Position numbers and translations under genes: made by a program. A DNA stretch of 64,000 nucleotides. Source: Telmatactis stephensoni (taxonomy: Eukaryota; Cnidaria; Anthozoa; Actiniaria; Isophelliidae). Of the stretch, positions 36,201-46,340 are shown in pieces. Numbering within the stretch: the first letter of the stretch is position 1; every line of letters starts with the position of its first letter. Under the pieces are notes generated by a model. The model saw only the letters and a program-made list of their open reading frames with translations. It had not been told where the DNA came from and made no database searches. The stretch spans positions 248,001 through 312,000 of the forward strand of contig JALIZF010001529.1 in assembly GCA_029948255.1 (NCBI GenBank), read 5' to 3'.

Positions 36201-39200
36201 TTTTAAAGATATTTATACCAATAGTAAAAAGCGTATAATAGATGCTACTTATCAATTAGACAACAGAAAGGCGCGCGCCCATGGCGTTATAGACGCACGA
36301 GAGAAAATATAAAGAACGATTAACAAACGTAAGAGTGGCACGAGGCGTAGCCGAGTGCGACTCTAGTTTGTTAAGAGTTCTTTATATTTTCTCAAGTGCG
36401 TCTATAACGCAATGGGCAAGCGGCTTTCTGTTGTCTAATTGATTTATAACAGAACCTAGGACGTTAAAAACGGAGCCGTGCAGCCCATGGGGAAATAGTT
36501 CATAGATTTTCAGCCAATCAGAGCGCGCGTTATATGTGTCGCCATCTTAAAAACGAACGATTTGAAAAAGACGATGACGAAGATAGTGCGCGCGCAGTGC
36601 GGCCCATGGGCAAATAGTTCATAGCTTTCTGGCCAATCAGAGCGCGCGTAAGATTGTAGCTATGTTATAAAGATATATATTTTGATATATATCATCCAGC
36701 TGCGCCCTTCTTAAAGACTTCCGGTATCTTTTAGGGGTATTTTTTTAAATGTTTGACGAGCATACCCAATCCTTTTACAATTGAGTTCCCCCCTGGGCGG
36801 CTCGGATATCGAATCATATGTGAATTGAGTTTGTTTGATGTGTCATACTCTACCATGTCATGAGGGTTTTTTCTCCGGTTTTTCCTCCCTTAGCAAAAAT
36901 CAACATGTGAGTTGAGAGATGTATGCAAAATATTTAATGTAGAGGCAGTGAGTGTGAGTGCCAGCAGAAGAATAGCCACTACGTGGATCTGCTGTAGAAG
37001 ATTATTTATTAAAAAATAATAATAAGAGGTGGCCGTAGTACAGAAATTTCAGTATAGGTTTTAACCTATACATTAACATGTATGACTTGATGGCAGCAGT
37101 GGAAAATGATGGCCATTGTAGAGAGGTGGGTGATAGTAGAGGTTTGACTGGGGGAGGAGAGGGTGAGTGGAGGTATGGAGACATGGGTTCACCAAGCAAT
37201 GATTCTAGAAAATCAACATGTTATTAGCTAAAACATGATGGACGAGGAAAACCTCCCTTGTTTATATTAATTTATGTTTATTAATTCCTTTCGCCTAATG
37301 ATCCAACAGCTCATTTAAATGAAGTTGAAATCTTTAGTAGACAGTACTGATTTTAAGAATCTTAGGCTAAGTCCACACTTAACGCAGATCAATCTGAAAC
37401 ACATCTTTTTCTCTCCTTTTAAAAAGCACTTAAAGTGTGGATTAAATGCTTAAGGGTGTACTGACATATATCGTTGCTGGCAAAAAGGACTCATTTTCGT
37501 TCTTATTGCACACTTTACTTCCGGTTTCTTTAAAAAGCTATAATCTTTGGCGGATTTCATCACAACGAAGTGTTTTTCAATTTTTATATTCTTTACAGCC
37601 TTTTCGTCAAAACCGAGCATGGAATTTGCGAAAAATTAAGAAATACGGCAGTTATTGGCATAAGTCGCTCATTTTTGACGTTCAAAAAATCCTGAAAGGC
37701 TTATTTGGAAACCATTCTTAAAACCCATGTTCGATTCTATGCACCTTGGTCTCAAGATTAAAATAATGCATTTTAAATTCTCAAATATACAGTGCTGAAA
37801 AAAATATAGCTTTTTTCTGTATCTATGACGTCACATGATGACGTCATGCAATGGCGTCATAGAATGCGAAAGTTCCCTCAGGGAAGACAAACTACAAAAT
37901 ATAAAAGCGATATGACAATTTGGTGGCATTTTATAGAATTGGATGCTACAAATGCTCTCTTTCATATTAAATGATAGGATGCCATGAGATTACCATTAAC
38001 ACATGGCGTCCCATTGGAAATGGTACTGTTCCAGAACTCAGAAGATTTTTCATCGGTGGATCACCAGAACTTGAAGACCCAACTTATCCACAACAACCGG
38101 TCGCTGCTGAGGTAAAAATATCTAGAATACAGCCTCTTGTAAGTCCACTAAAGTGTTTGTTGAAAAGGTTAACTAGACAGGAGTGGATTTAGGAAGGCAT
38201 GGGTGCACACCCACTCCAGAGACAATGTTGGCCTCTTTTCTTCTCAACACTTTTTCTCAAGGATAATCCTGTATCCACCCTTATTAGAGAAGATTTCGTA
38301 TGAGTGGGAAACACATTGCGCCCTGCTAGAGTAGATCTGATATGACTGTGAAAACGGCACCGCACGATCGGCACGGTACGGTTACGGCATGAATTCTGAA
38401 GGTTTTTATAGACAACACGGCACTGACACGGTCACGGAAATCTGCTCTATGACCGTGACATTGCCGTGGTGTCTGTAAAAACATTCGAAATTCCTTCCGT
38501 AACCGTGCCGTCCGTCCCCTTTCCCTAGTCGTATGAAAACTGTTGTAACTCAAGGAACGCTGGAACCATACACCCTATAATGAACAAAGCAAAAGACTTC
38601 ACCCAAAAGGAATACCAGGCTGGGGCTCCCCCACGGCCACCTTTGTGTTACTTTCTCTCTAATCCGCATTTAGCTTCTCTAACGGATGGAGAGCAAATTG
38701 TACCCCCGCCCCACCCCACCCTCCGCTGGATAATCATGTTTAATTGGAAGGGTACAGATCTTCCCTGGTAACCAGAGGTCCCTAATTCTCTCTCGTGATC
38801 ACTTCGCTTCTCGCGCTGTGAAACCCAACAATAGGAGTTTTTTACTAGTGGGAACCTCTGTTTACCCACTATCTTCCTTCACCCTTAGTGAATTTTTTTT
38901 AACGCAATACGTTTTAACACCATGTTATCTTTTACTAGGATAAGGTTCTCAGTAAGTTTTACTTTCGTACCGCTACATCAGGGAGTGTAACGTTACGCCT
39001 GAACGTTATTCAACAGTGTCAGTAAGTCGAAAAATCTTTTCAAATCATGTATTGCCACGCCCACGTCGATAAGACTCAAAGTTCATTTTAGGGGTAATTC
39101 AGTTCAAAATATTCGACAAGCATCCCTTCCCTTCTGTATATAGGATGCAGCCTAGTCTCCAGGCTATCCCGTCTCAAGAATAAGGCTTCATTGGAGAAAA

Positions 39201-40740
39201 CACACATTGTCTTTATTTACAAAATAGCTGTTGATTATCTGAACAAAACAACACTTTCTATTTCTATTCTACATTATATTACCTTTGGACCAGTTATACA
39301 AAAGACGATTAGCGCTAACCTAGGATTAAATTTAAAGAAACCAAACATTTTAACCTAGGATTAAATGCTAATCGTCCTTTGAAAGAGGCCAATATAGTTA
39401 AGGTGAACACTTTGTTTGTAATTATAGAGAAATTGCAGCTGCAGAGAGTAATCATTAAAATTATCTGTCTGTAAAACTGGAAGCGCAAATTCTGAAGGAA
39501 CTCACATCACTCTGGACCCGGTTGTTTGAAAGACGCTTAGCATTAACCCAGGATTAACTCTAAAGAAAACCATTCATTTTAACCCAGGATTAACTCTAAA
39601 GGAAACCATTCATTTTAACCCAGAATTAACTCTAAAGAAAACCATTCATTTTAACCCAGGATTAACTCTAAAGAAAACCATTCATTTTAACCCAGGATTA
39701 ACTCTAAAGAAAACCATTCATTTTAACCCAGGATTAACTCTAAAGGAAACCATTCATTTTAACCCAGGATTAACTCTAAAGGAAACCATTCATTTTAACC
39801 CAGGATTAACTCTAAAGAAAACCATTCATTTTAACCCAGGATTAACTCTAAAGGAAACCATTCATTTTAACCCAGGATTAACTCTAAAGGAAACCATTCA
39901 TTTTAACCCAGGATTAACTCTAAAGAAAACCATTCATTTTAACCCAGAATTAACTCTAAAGAAAACCATTCATTTTAACCCAGGATTACCTCTAAAGAAA
40001 ACCATTCATTTTAACCCAGGATTAAGTCTAAAGAAAACCATTCATTTTAACCCAGGATTAGCGTTAATCGCCCTTCGAATAACCGGGCCACTAGCAATCT
40101 CACTATACTGTCATGGACTAGAATTATATTGTACCATAGTATAATATATGGCTAAATAATAATTATCAACAACAATTCATAATTGCAGAGAATTTATGGA
40201 ATCAAAAAAGGCAAAGAAACGAACTCGAACCATTCTAGATCGCTTAGGGTGAGTTCTGTGTACATTGGTTTTGGGCTGGGTTAGCAAAGACTTTATCCAT
40301 TATCCTCTAAGGTCTCTTCCTCCGTTACACAACAGAGTAATTATTGTGGCCAGACCTTTAATCATCCTCGAGAACCCAAGGGGTTTCATCTTGATTTATT
40401 GAGGTAGCGCGCGCTAGCGTGCGCAGTAAAAGTGCGCGTGAACAATGCCCGCGAACGTCCTTTGCGAGGATGCTCTTTAATACGACCACCGCATTATAAC
40501 TACCAGTTGTTTAGGTGGTCTTATTAACAGGTTTTCCTTGTATTAACCAGCTGTACTAATTGTTGTTTCAGAGGTCTGAGCGCACTGGACTCCTTAGGTC
40601 AAGTTATGGGTAAGCGCGCGCGTGATACAAGCGCTGTTTAGTTATTCTATGTTTATTGTAGCTATTTTTATCCAGACGCCTTTCAACGAGCTCGTCAAAG
40701 AATGATGGCAGCAAGGGATGGATTACCAATGGTTAAGTAG
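24201..40740 (+). CDS. MKS1: Meckel syndrome type 1 protein (B9-domain, ciliary transition zone); one exon not found
   Basis: Plus-strand exons: 24201-24274, 24366-24499, 24617-24687, 25928-26013, 26456-26528, 26622-26725, 27608-27745, 28512-28554, 28650-28737, 28849-28894, 30014-30050, 30248-30307, 30606-30648, 30735-30797, 31564-31634, [gap], 33308-33415, 37978-38111, 38939-39021, 40189-40248, 40572-40609 and 40676-40740 (TAG). Each has GT..AG and phases agree except across the gap. Diagnostic text includes [80 protein letters not shown] and [15 protein letters not shown]. Found exons give 1619 nt (~540 codons); a missing exon of length 3n+1 would bring it near the ~560 aa of family members. 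The gap falls inside the B9 (C2-like) domain. The protein acts with other B9 proteins and tectonics at the ciliary transition zone. Introns carry two minisatellites and several MITEs. Confidence 0.93.
24920..25291. repeat. MITE in MKS1 intron 3
   Basis: TTAAGGGGCTATTTACATGA at the left is mirrored by TCATGTGAATGGCTCCTAA at the right. The interior repeats ACATGATAC(C/T)(A/G)G and ATTCTGGTA words in both orientations. Non-coding, about 370 bp. Confidence 0.75.
26040..26178. repeat. Foldback repeat in MKS1 intron 4
   Basis: AATTGAAATATGG(C) at 26040 is mirrored by CCATATTTCAATT at ~26164-26177. The inner arms AAATTTGAATAACTA and TAGTTATTCAAATTT also pair, as do GACTAGCC and GGCTAGTC. Confidence 0.8.
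26885..27120 (+). mobile_element. SINE body (5'-truncated) with GTTT microsatellite tail
   Basis: It shares GTTTGTTTGATGTGTTGTTC, CTACCATGCCACGAGGGG, TTTTTCTCCGGGT and CTCAGCAAAAATCAAC with the SINE at 17887, but lacks the tRNA head. It ends in ATAAATAAAGATTGTTTG and a (GTTT)n run, a typical 3' end. It lies in MKS1 intron 6. Confidence 0.8.
27807..28277. mobile_element. 471-bp MITE with 26-bp perfect TIRs in MKS1 intron 7
   Basis: The left terminus TAGTAAAAACCCGCATATAA (continuing GAACCA) at 27807-27832 is the exact reverse complement of the right terminus ending TTTTTACTA at 28277. The interior repeats TAAGAACCA and TGGTTCTTA words (at ~27860, 27905, 28160 and 28190), which look like subterminal repeats. 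No ORF. Confidence 0.85.
28984..29890 (+). repeat. 17-bp minisatellite, about 50 copies, MKS1 intron 10
   Basis: The unit is (A/G)CTTATGGGAGGTGTCT (17 bp), with a few variants (ATATGGTAGG, TTATTGG, GAGAGGTGTTT). As 17 is not divisible by three, all three plus-strand frames stay open for up to 219 codons and read as permutations of the same [17 protein letters not shown] peptide. That openness is a product of the repeat and does not indicate a gene. It sits between MKS1 exons 28849-28894 and 30014-30050. Confidence 0.97.
30950..31075. repeat. Small TIR/foldback element related to the CCGGTT family
   Basis: GGCCGGTTGTACGAAGG at the left is mirrored by CCTTCGTACAACCTGGCC at the right. The interior holds repeated TATCCAG(C/T)GGATAA units. 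Its plan matches the elements at 39289 and 39519. It is in MKS1 intron 14. Confidence 0.75.
31810..32716. repeat. Three tandem ~300-bp repeats at the MKS1 exon gap
   Basis: Three head-to-tail copies starting at about 31812, 32116 and 32415. Each begins GGGTTATTAACCGAGCGCGA and ends CAATCAGAGCGCGCGTACTA then TCATAGCCATATAATAA. Within each copy GGTCTG and CAGACC blocks form an internal inverted repeat. Copies differ by few substitutions and short indels, indicating recent amplification. It lies between MKS1 exons ending 31634 and starting 33308. Confidence 0.92.
33549..33595 (+). mobile_element. SINE 5' head, interrupted
   Basis: GTATGGATGGCCGAATGGTG and CACTGGCCTTTCATC match the tRNA-like head of the local SINE family. 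The copy stops abruptly at 33595, where a G-rich terminal repeat starts. A SINE tail without a head resumes at 36797. Confidence 0.65.
34083..34615. repeat. ~530-bp foldback with ~200-bp arms
   Basis: CTAATTTTTCATGCTGAATCC at the left is mirrored by GGATTCAGCATGAAACATTAG at the right. The arms also pair through ACCAAGACGTATTCTGTAAT, GTAAATGACGT, CATTTCATACTAACGGCTTT and GAGATACGAATTTT. The centre is near 34340-34375. Non-coding. Confidence 0.88.
34943..36039 (-). CDS. Unrecognised type I membrane protein with two tandem cysteine-rich repeats, nested in MKS1 intron
   Basis: Minus-strand exons: 36039-35937, 35865-35563, 35469-35188 and 35091-34943 (TAA). GT..AG throughout, all internal phases 1, 837 nt, 278 aa. 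Exon 1 encodes a signal peptide (core [17 protein letters not shown]). Exons 2 and 3 each encode one ~95-residue repeat sharing YEC, DAKE-EVRD, PVC-T-AYSA-ED and FEIL--MCALNES. Shared cysteines follow C-x8..9-C-x~24-C-x~10-C-x8-C; repeat 2 has one extra Cys. NETS, NQTD and NES(Y/C)S are N-glycosylation sequons. Exon 4 encodes a transmembrane helix ([20 protein letters not shown]) and a short basic tail. AATAAA on the minus strand at 34801-34806 fits a 3' end. I know no family for the repeat. It lies antisense in a 4.6-kb MKS1 intron. An upstream in-frame ATG (36081) would hide the signal peptide, so I prefer MFKLTK. Confidence 0.82.
36240..36450. repeat. Foldback at the 5' end of the nested gene
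   Basis: CTTATCAATTAGACAACAGAAAG (near 36248) pairs with CTTTCTGTTGTCTAATTGAT near 36425. GCGTTATAGACGCA pairs with TGCGTCTATAACGC, and AAAATATAAAGAAC with GTTCTTTATATTTT. Following text carries AGCCAATCAGAGCGCGCG twice (near 36515 and 36632), also the end word of the 31810 repeats. Confidence 0.8.
36797..36965 (+). mobile_element. SINE 3' part
   Basis: CATATGTGAATTGAGTTTGT, TACCATGTCATGAGGG, TTTTTTCTCCGG and TTAGCAAAAATCAACATG match the SINE body at 17960-18090. The tRNA head is absent here; a head without a body lies at 33549-33595. Confidence 0.8.
38290..38545. repeat. Foldback element, TATGAGTGGGAA family copy 2
   Basis: TTTCGTATGAGTGGGAAAC at the left and the partial mirror TAGTCGTATGAAAAC at the right bound CCGT/ACGG-rich text related to 15090-15245. 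An internal AGTAGATCTGAT/AATCTGCTCTA-like word suggests two overlapping copies. It is in MKS1 intron between 38111 and 38939. Confidence 0.6.
39285..39395. repeat. Short member of the GGATTAA TIR family
   Basis: GGACCAGTTATACAAAAGAC then GATTAGCGCTAACC at the left is mirrored by GCTAATCGTCCTTTGA at the right. The interior is little more than one TAACCTAGGATTAAA unit plus a second copy. Same plan as the next element, without the array expansion. Confidence 0.75.
39519..40091. repeat. TIR element filled by a 36-bp minisatellite, about 14 copies
   Basis: The ends GGACCCGGTTGTTTGAAAGA and TCGAATAACCGGGCC mirror each other imperfectly. Between them (about 39545-40065) runs a 36-bp unit containing CCAGGATTAACTCTAAAG then AAAACCATTCATTTTAA, with only a G/A variant (AAAG(A/G)AAACC) and rare substitutions. 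Compared with 39285-39395 it looks like the interior of a MITE has been amplified. It lies in the MKS1 intron before exon 40189-40248. Confidence 0.9.
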
Positions 40741-43255
40741 CTACCAGACTCCTCAGTAATAACGCGGACAATCTTGACGGGAGAGGACTGGAATTCGACG
40801 GCTGCGCGACTGATCAATGTTTGAAATTGTACATAGATGTATAAACAGATTTTAGATATCTCTATTTATTGTATCAAAGTTAGAAGCAGGTTATTAAAGA
40901 ATTAAATAAGGACTCAGACCAGATAAGTGAGTAAAACCATCCGGTAATTTTTGGATGGGTTTGGAATGAGAATACCCAGAGTAACAACCATAAATCGCTG
41001 CAGAGTAGTAATTCATGGTTGCGACTCAGGCAATAGCAACCAATCATCGTTGTGGCAGTTTTTCCACTGGAATTAGAATTGTATGAAAGTATGAAAATCA
41101 CGAAATTCTGATATGGGGAAAGCAAATTTGCCGTAGGCCTGTTGTTCGTGCTATCGTACTTAACAGGATTGTTAAGCAAAATATTACAGGATGGGAGATC
41201 TTGTGCACAAGGAAAGCCACGCCCAGGAACACAAAGCGTAGTCGAGTATTTCCGTTGATTTTCGAGTGCTCTACATCTCCTAGAGTATTTATGTGAGTAT
41301 ATGTGAGAATACTCCTAGAGTATTTATGTGGCTACCGGTTCATTGTCTTTTAAAGGAATGGATGAAACTCAGCAACTAAATATGAGGATCTTTGCTGACG
41401 TCAATGATTACATTTTGCTTCATTAGCATACGGTTAAAAATCCATAAAATTACAAACTGAGTCCAAAACTTTTAAGAGCTTTTTTAATATAAGTAATCTT
41501 ACTACGAAATTTTTAGCTCTTTGCATGCAATATCACGGGAGATATCAGCTTCCAATTCTGGGTGGCAAAAGCGCTAAATGAGCCCATACATTCTCTGTCA
41601 AATTTAGAGCGGTTTTTAAAACCGCATCACGCAAATTCTATTTCATGTGCCAAGCTCAAATTTTCAAGAATAGCTAATTTTAAAACGTGCTTTCAATATT
41701 CAGAGTTGATTTGGTGTTAATTTGGTTGAAAAGAGAAATGCCTATGCTAATGAGCAAAATTGTAAACAGAGATCTGCTTATATACAGTCTATACAGAGAT
41801 GTCAGCGAGGGTTTTATATTGCTTTTATTATATATTTTTGGACGTTTTTTTGCAAGTCATGCCTTTCTCTGATATAAACATGGCAGCTAGCCAATCAGCG
41901 CGCGCGCTTTGTATCTTAGCGCTGTGCATTTTTACTTATATAGCTAATTTGCTAATAGCTTACTTGCCTTGATAACGATCAACGTGTAGCGGTATAAGAT
42001 TATAGATTATATAGCTATTTCACTTACCGTTGTCGCTGAAAAAAGCTAAGGCCTTAAAGCTTTGAAGAGCGGGAATCATGATTTTTTTTTCACCGTGAGC
42101 TTATTACAATAAGAAACTCACTTGTATGCTTCAAATTCTACAACTTGTACACATATTCCTTAATTTCTCAGATAGCCTACAGCGAAGTTTGTTAGTAAAC
42201 AAAAGATATTTGAAAGGCTTTAGGCTTTTTTCAGCGACAACGTTAATTGAAATAGCTATATACGATTGAAAGACGATTTTTTGGATTAAAAATCAAAATG
42301 TTACTTTAGTAAAATGGAAATCCGATGTAAAAAATTAGGGGGGAGAAATCATATACCTAAAATTTTGAGTTGAATTGTCTCTGAATGCCGTCCGCCATTA
42401 ATCCACCTGGCACTTTGAAAGGTCAAATCGATGAAAAGTGAAAACTGATTATTTTTTATCAGAAGGTGAATATAGTTAAATAACTTACTACCCTCCGCAA
42501 AAAAAAGCATGTTAATCTCATTATCTCGGAAAAATTTGCGTTTAAAACCTAAGAGAACAATAGCGTTGAGAAACCGACGTTATATGACATCAGTTTCTCA
42601 AAATTTAGATGCTAAAATATAACAATTTCTATCCGTCTCCTCTAAATAAGAAGAAAATGTTGCTTCATGGTGATAATTGGGGCTGTAATTATCGGTTCAA
42701 GTCATTTTCATTCGTTACAAATTTTCATCCAAGTGCTCCTTTGAATAATGGCGGTCGATGAAAGCAGAGGAAAATAGCTCCTTTTGAGGACGTTCTTTTT
42801 ATCGTACGACAAAATCGCTTTGAATGTTAATATGAATGCTATAAGGATGTCAACAAATATAAAAATAATAAGCGCGCTAATTTCATCGTCGTCCCACTTT
42901 AACATGACACACTGTTTTTCTTCGGTTTTTCTAGTTTTTGCTGTCGGTCCTCGTTCTGATAACAGTCAAAGACTTTGCTATCCTAGAGTTCAAAGGGTTG
43001 GGTTTTTTAGGTCAAAACTCCCCAGCGGTAGGCTAACTGCATCAATATAGTAGGCAGTTGAATACGTAGAAGTTCTGATTTCTTGTAAAGTGACTGCCAG
43101 AATCGCCGTTAGGTTCACTTAGATGAGAGTCGGTGTCCTCCCAAAGGATAGAAGGATAGATATGTTTTTAAGAGAGTTTTAGCCCGTTTTATCCTGTTTT
43201 CGCGCCGACAAAGAAGTCTTCGAAGATCTCCCTCCTCTTGAAATCAAGTGTTTGT
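40741..43255. other. Intergenic between the MKS1 and GPCR 3' ends
   Basis: ATTAAA at 40893-40898 may be the MKS1 polyadenylation signal. At ~41800-41905 is a repeat ending GCTAGCCAATCAGCGCGCG, related to 5500-5605. Paired AGAATACTCCTAGAGTATTTATGTG copies occur near 41285-41335. Nothing coding is supported. Confidence 0.55.
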
Positions 43256-44434
43256 TTACTGTGTCGTGACAGTGAACTGATTGGTCCATTTACAACGGAC
43301 AATCCCACGGAATACTTTGGCGTAGAACTTACTCATTGTTCCATAACACAGAGGGTGAAGAGCACTTGGAAGACACGTGATGAGAAATATGTACTTCCTG
43401 GTGATGTGAAAGTACTTCCAGTTTCCATACGAAATCATCTCAAAGTACTCCAGGAAAAAGAAGATTTGATAAGGGAGGTAAAGCAAAATGAAGACAAGGA
43501 CTATGATGTAGATCATCTTTAAGAGATCTTGTTCAAGTGTGATCAGAACGTTGCCAGGTTGAGCTTGACTGTCTTGGCTTGTGATGTTGACAATGATCTG
43601 TAATGAAGGTGCTGGGTTGTCTGCTTTGAAGTTAATCTGGGTAGTTTCATCTCGTCGAATGGATCCAGTAGCCATGCTGTCATCTGCTGAAGTCTGTGCT
43701 GTTTGTGGTTGGGATACCTCAAGCGAAACATCAATGTTCTTTGTTGCCGACATGTGGTACTTTAGTCTGAACCCAATGGCACCATATGCAAGAACCATTA
43801 TCAATATGGGTACCACATAGTTTATGATAAAACGTACCATGAGGTACCTTTTGTATGAGGGTGAAGGAAAAGAGGCCAGGGTCTCTCCTGGGAACAGAAC
43901 AATGCACCAATAACTATGACCATCGTAAGGGGACTTGACCAATGTCGAGTACAAGAACGAAGGGAACGTGATAATCACTGCAACGGCCCACATCAAGGTA
44001 ACAAAAACTGATACATTCTTTAGATATATGGCATGGTTCTGTTGGACGACGGTACGATAACGATGGACAGAGATAATAGCTAGGGTCCAAGTCACTACCA
44101 AACCTGAGGAAATCTGTGCCGGGTTGGCCAACTGACACATAAGCTCACCAAATGGCCAAGTCTGGAGCTCGTCATAGATCTGTATAAATGGTAGCAGAAG
44201 TATACTTGCAAGCTCAGCCGCTGCTAGAGCTGAAACCATGTGATATGTCAACGGCTTGCGATATGGTGTGCTCAATATAGATTTGATAACAATTGCATTT
44301 CCCAGCAAAGAAGCCAAGGATACGATGCCATAAATCACCAGACGAAGGCAATATACCGCGTAGGATTCAGTCACTTGGAAGGGAATAGTTAACGTGGAGT
44401 TATGTGTTGGAAGTGTTGGGCTGCTGTTGTTCAT
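43256..44434 (-). CDS. Class A (rhodopsin-like) G protein-coupled receptor
   Basis: 392 aa in one coding exon. TM1 has the GN pair (LLGNAIVI, ~43-50). ECL1 has WPFG (93-96), then Cys100, which should pair with Cys177 of ECL2 (SYWCIVLF). TM3 ends HRY at 124-126 where DRY is usual. TM5 has a conserved proline (VVPILIMV). ICL3 is long (~70 residues, Ser/Thr/Gln-rich). TM6 has LLYLPYQ without the CWxP tryptophan. TM7 has HPLCYG in place of NPxxY. N-glycosylation sequons are at NSS and NST in the first 15 residues. The overall look is that of a peptide-type receptor, but no ligand class is assignable. The frame is open a further 96 codons upstream; an acceptor (TTATTGACAG, ending 44539) just before that text suggests those codons are UTR or intron, so I take MNNSSPTLP as the start. 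The 5' exon may lie at 47.2 kb. Confidence 0.9.
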   Translation of the reverse strand: MNNSSPTLPTHNSTLTIPFQVTESYAVYCLRLVIYGIVSLASLLGNAIVIKSILSTPYRKPLTYHMVSALAAAELASILLLPFIQIYDELQTWPFGELMCQLANPAQISSGLVVTWTLAIISVHRYRTVVQQNHAIYLKNVSVFVTLMWAVAVIITFPSFLYSTLVKSPYDGHSYWCIVLFPGETLASFPSPSYKRYLMVRFIINYVVPILIMVLAYGAIGFRLKYHMSATKNIDVSLEVSQPQTAQTSADDSMATGSIRRDETTQINFKADNPAPSLQIIVNITSQDSQAQPGNVLITLEQDLLKMIYIIVLVFILLYLPYQIFFFLEYFEMISYGNWKYFHITRKYIFLITCLPSALHPLCYGTMSKFYAKVFRGIVRCKWTNQFTVTTQ

Positions 44435-44538
44435 TTTGGCAGGGGGATGTTTGCTGGAATTACGCTTAGAACCCGAAGGTTGAAATGGTTTCAGTTTTCT
44501 ACACCAGTAACGTTCAGTAGCAACTAGCTCCTGGTTAA

Positions 44539-46340
44539 CTGTCAATAAATGAACAAAACAAAAGAAAAAATCAATCAATTCTAGCATTGTTCTTGTTAGC
44601 AGATCTCCCTTTCCTTTCTGCTTGGGTAGAGTGCATCGATCAAAGACGTGCGCCGGGGACAGTTTGCTCAAAATATTTCGTTGGTTTGCAAGGACAAAGT
44701 GGGCCCGCGCCGCCCAAGACAAAGGTTCTTCGAAGAGATATCTTCATCGATGGTGTAGCAGGCGTTTTTTAGCCTCAGGTGTGATATCTGATGGCCAAGA
44801 TTCATACCGCAAACATTAATATGATTATTTAGTTAACAGTTATACACACAAGGAATATACACGTTGTTATATTAGATGTAATACCATGACAGTGTACGAG
44901 GAATATAAGTGATTAGATATCCCTTTTGATTCTGTTATTATGGAGAAGTGATGTTACACAGTAAATATCGCCCTTGAAACAAGACCATGTTAACCTAGTA
45001 CAACAGAAATAAACTCAACATTTTGATTCAAAGTTTTACCTATCTGTTTCTCAGCCGGATTCTTAACAGCATAATAAAGCTGGATTTGCAAAGCTTGGTA
45101 TATAGCTAGTAGAAGGAAAATGTTTGAGAATCAATCAATCAGTATTTGCAAGCTATAAATCATTTAAACATCTCCGTTCTAGTCAGATAATATTGCGTAG
45201 GCGATGGTATATCAATAATCAAATCAATAATTTCCACTAAAAACACATTTGGTCACTTTTTATCACACTGCAGACCATTAATGTCTGCTCAACAACTTTC
45301 CTTGGGTTTCATAGAGGTTTTGACGATAAAAAAATTCCATTACCCGTCCTTCGGCTAACTGACTAAGACTGGTGTGCTTAAAACAATAGAATTCCGGTTG
45401 ATATTATGGGGTCGATGATAAATCAACTCAAAAAGCGACGTACTGAAGCTACACCGGTAATTTGATCAAAAGTTTAGTTCCTTTGTAAAAACAATTACTT
45501 CCCTCATGTTCTTACATTTAACAAATTCCTCTTTTGAGCTCTCGGGCAAGTAACGAAACTTGTTTGCAAAAAAAAGAAGAAAATTATTTTTTATAGCTCT
45601 ACGCATTACAGCGAAAATCGTAATTGCATCGTGACTCGTATTTTTTTCAACTTCGGTTAGGTTTTTTGTCTTATCTGATTCGTCTATCATACTTGGAGGC
45701 GGAGCTTATGTGAATTCGTTCACTCATTGGTTGATTTGAAATAAGCTCCGCCCCAAGGATAATTGACGGATCACAAAAGACAAAATTCTAACCGAAGTTC
45801 GAAAAATACGGTCGCGATGTAACGATTTTAATTTGTTAAAAGACTGAGTCGCCCTAATTTGATTTTCGGTTTCATGTACTGAAAAATACTAAGGGTCTAC
45901 TATGTAAAAAAAAATTGACATAAATTTTAACGCCCTATCGCGCTCGTTGGAAAATCCTCTTCATTTGACTTACTTCATTTGTACATTCGTTGAAAAGGAA
46001 TACATTTTGTTAGATTAAAGACAATAGACCTTTTTCGAGTTTGTTCATACCGCTGTAAAATTAAACAACAGGCTCACTGGTGCAGGGTTAGCCTCGAGTC
46101 AAGGTAAATTATTCGAAAATACCAGCGAGAAAAGCAAAACATTTTCACTTAAAACAATACAAAAATATTAATCCCATGGGTCTTTCTTGAAAACCTGCAA
46201 AAATGCGCCTTTTGTCAGGAAGCTCAGCGGACTCTACCAAATGGAAACTGGACTATTTATGCGGTCATTTTTTAGCGCACAATTATTGTTATTCGTTTTT
46301 GACATCAATCGTTTTCGATCCGAAACTCTTGATTTGCAAG
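44539..46340. other. Probable GPCR 5' intron; repeats only
   Basis: This is AT-rich. It contains an imperfect inverted repeat around 45640-45830 (AACTTCGGTTAG...CTAACCGAAGTTCG and GGCGGAGCTTATG...AATAAGCTCCGCCC). No coding exon is supported. Confidence 0.5.

Larger units (their letters stand above)
33596..36793. mobile_element. Possible 3.2-kb TIR-bounded segment carrying the nested gene
   Basis: The left end (33596-33633), GGGGGGAACTCTATTGTAAA then AGGATGGGGTATGCTCGT, matches the reverse complement of 36756-36793 at 36 of 38 positions. A second, poorer right-type end lies at 33914-33949, so the left part alone may be a short MITE (33596-33949) and the right end (about 36690-36793) a fragment of another copy. 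In favour of one unit, the SINE head stops at the left end and a SINE tail starts just past the right end. The segment contains a long foldback, the two-repeat gene and another palindrome. No transposase is visible. The single-unit reading is an inference. Confidence 0.45.

Noticed and set aside
39545..40065. CRISPR-like array
   Set aside because: The repeats are directly adjacent without spacers and the context is animal intron DNA; it is a minisatellite.
43238..43522. 94-codon plus-strand ORF
   Set aside because: Antisense to the GPCR C-terminal coding region; no independent support.
44435..44722. N-terminal 96-codon extension of the GPCR
   Set aside because: No receptor similarity; a splice acceptor at 44539 interrupts it and the shorter start gives a normal N-terminus with glycosylation sequons.
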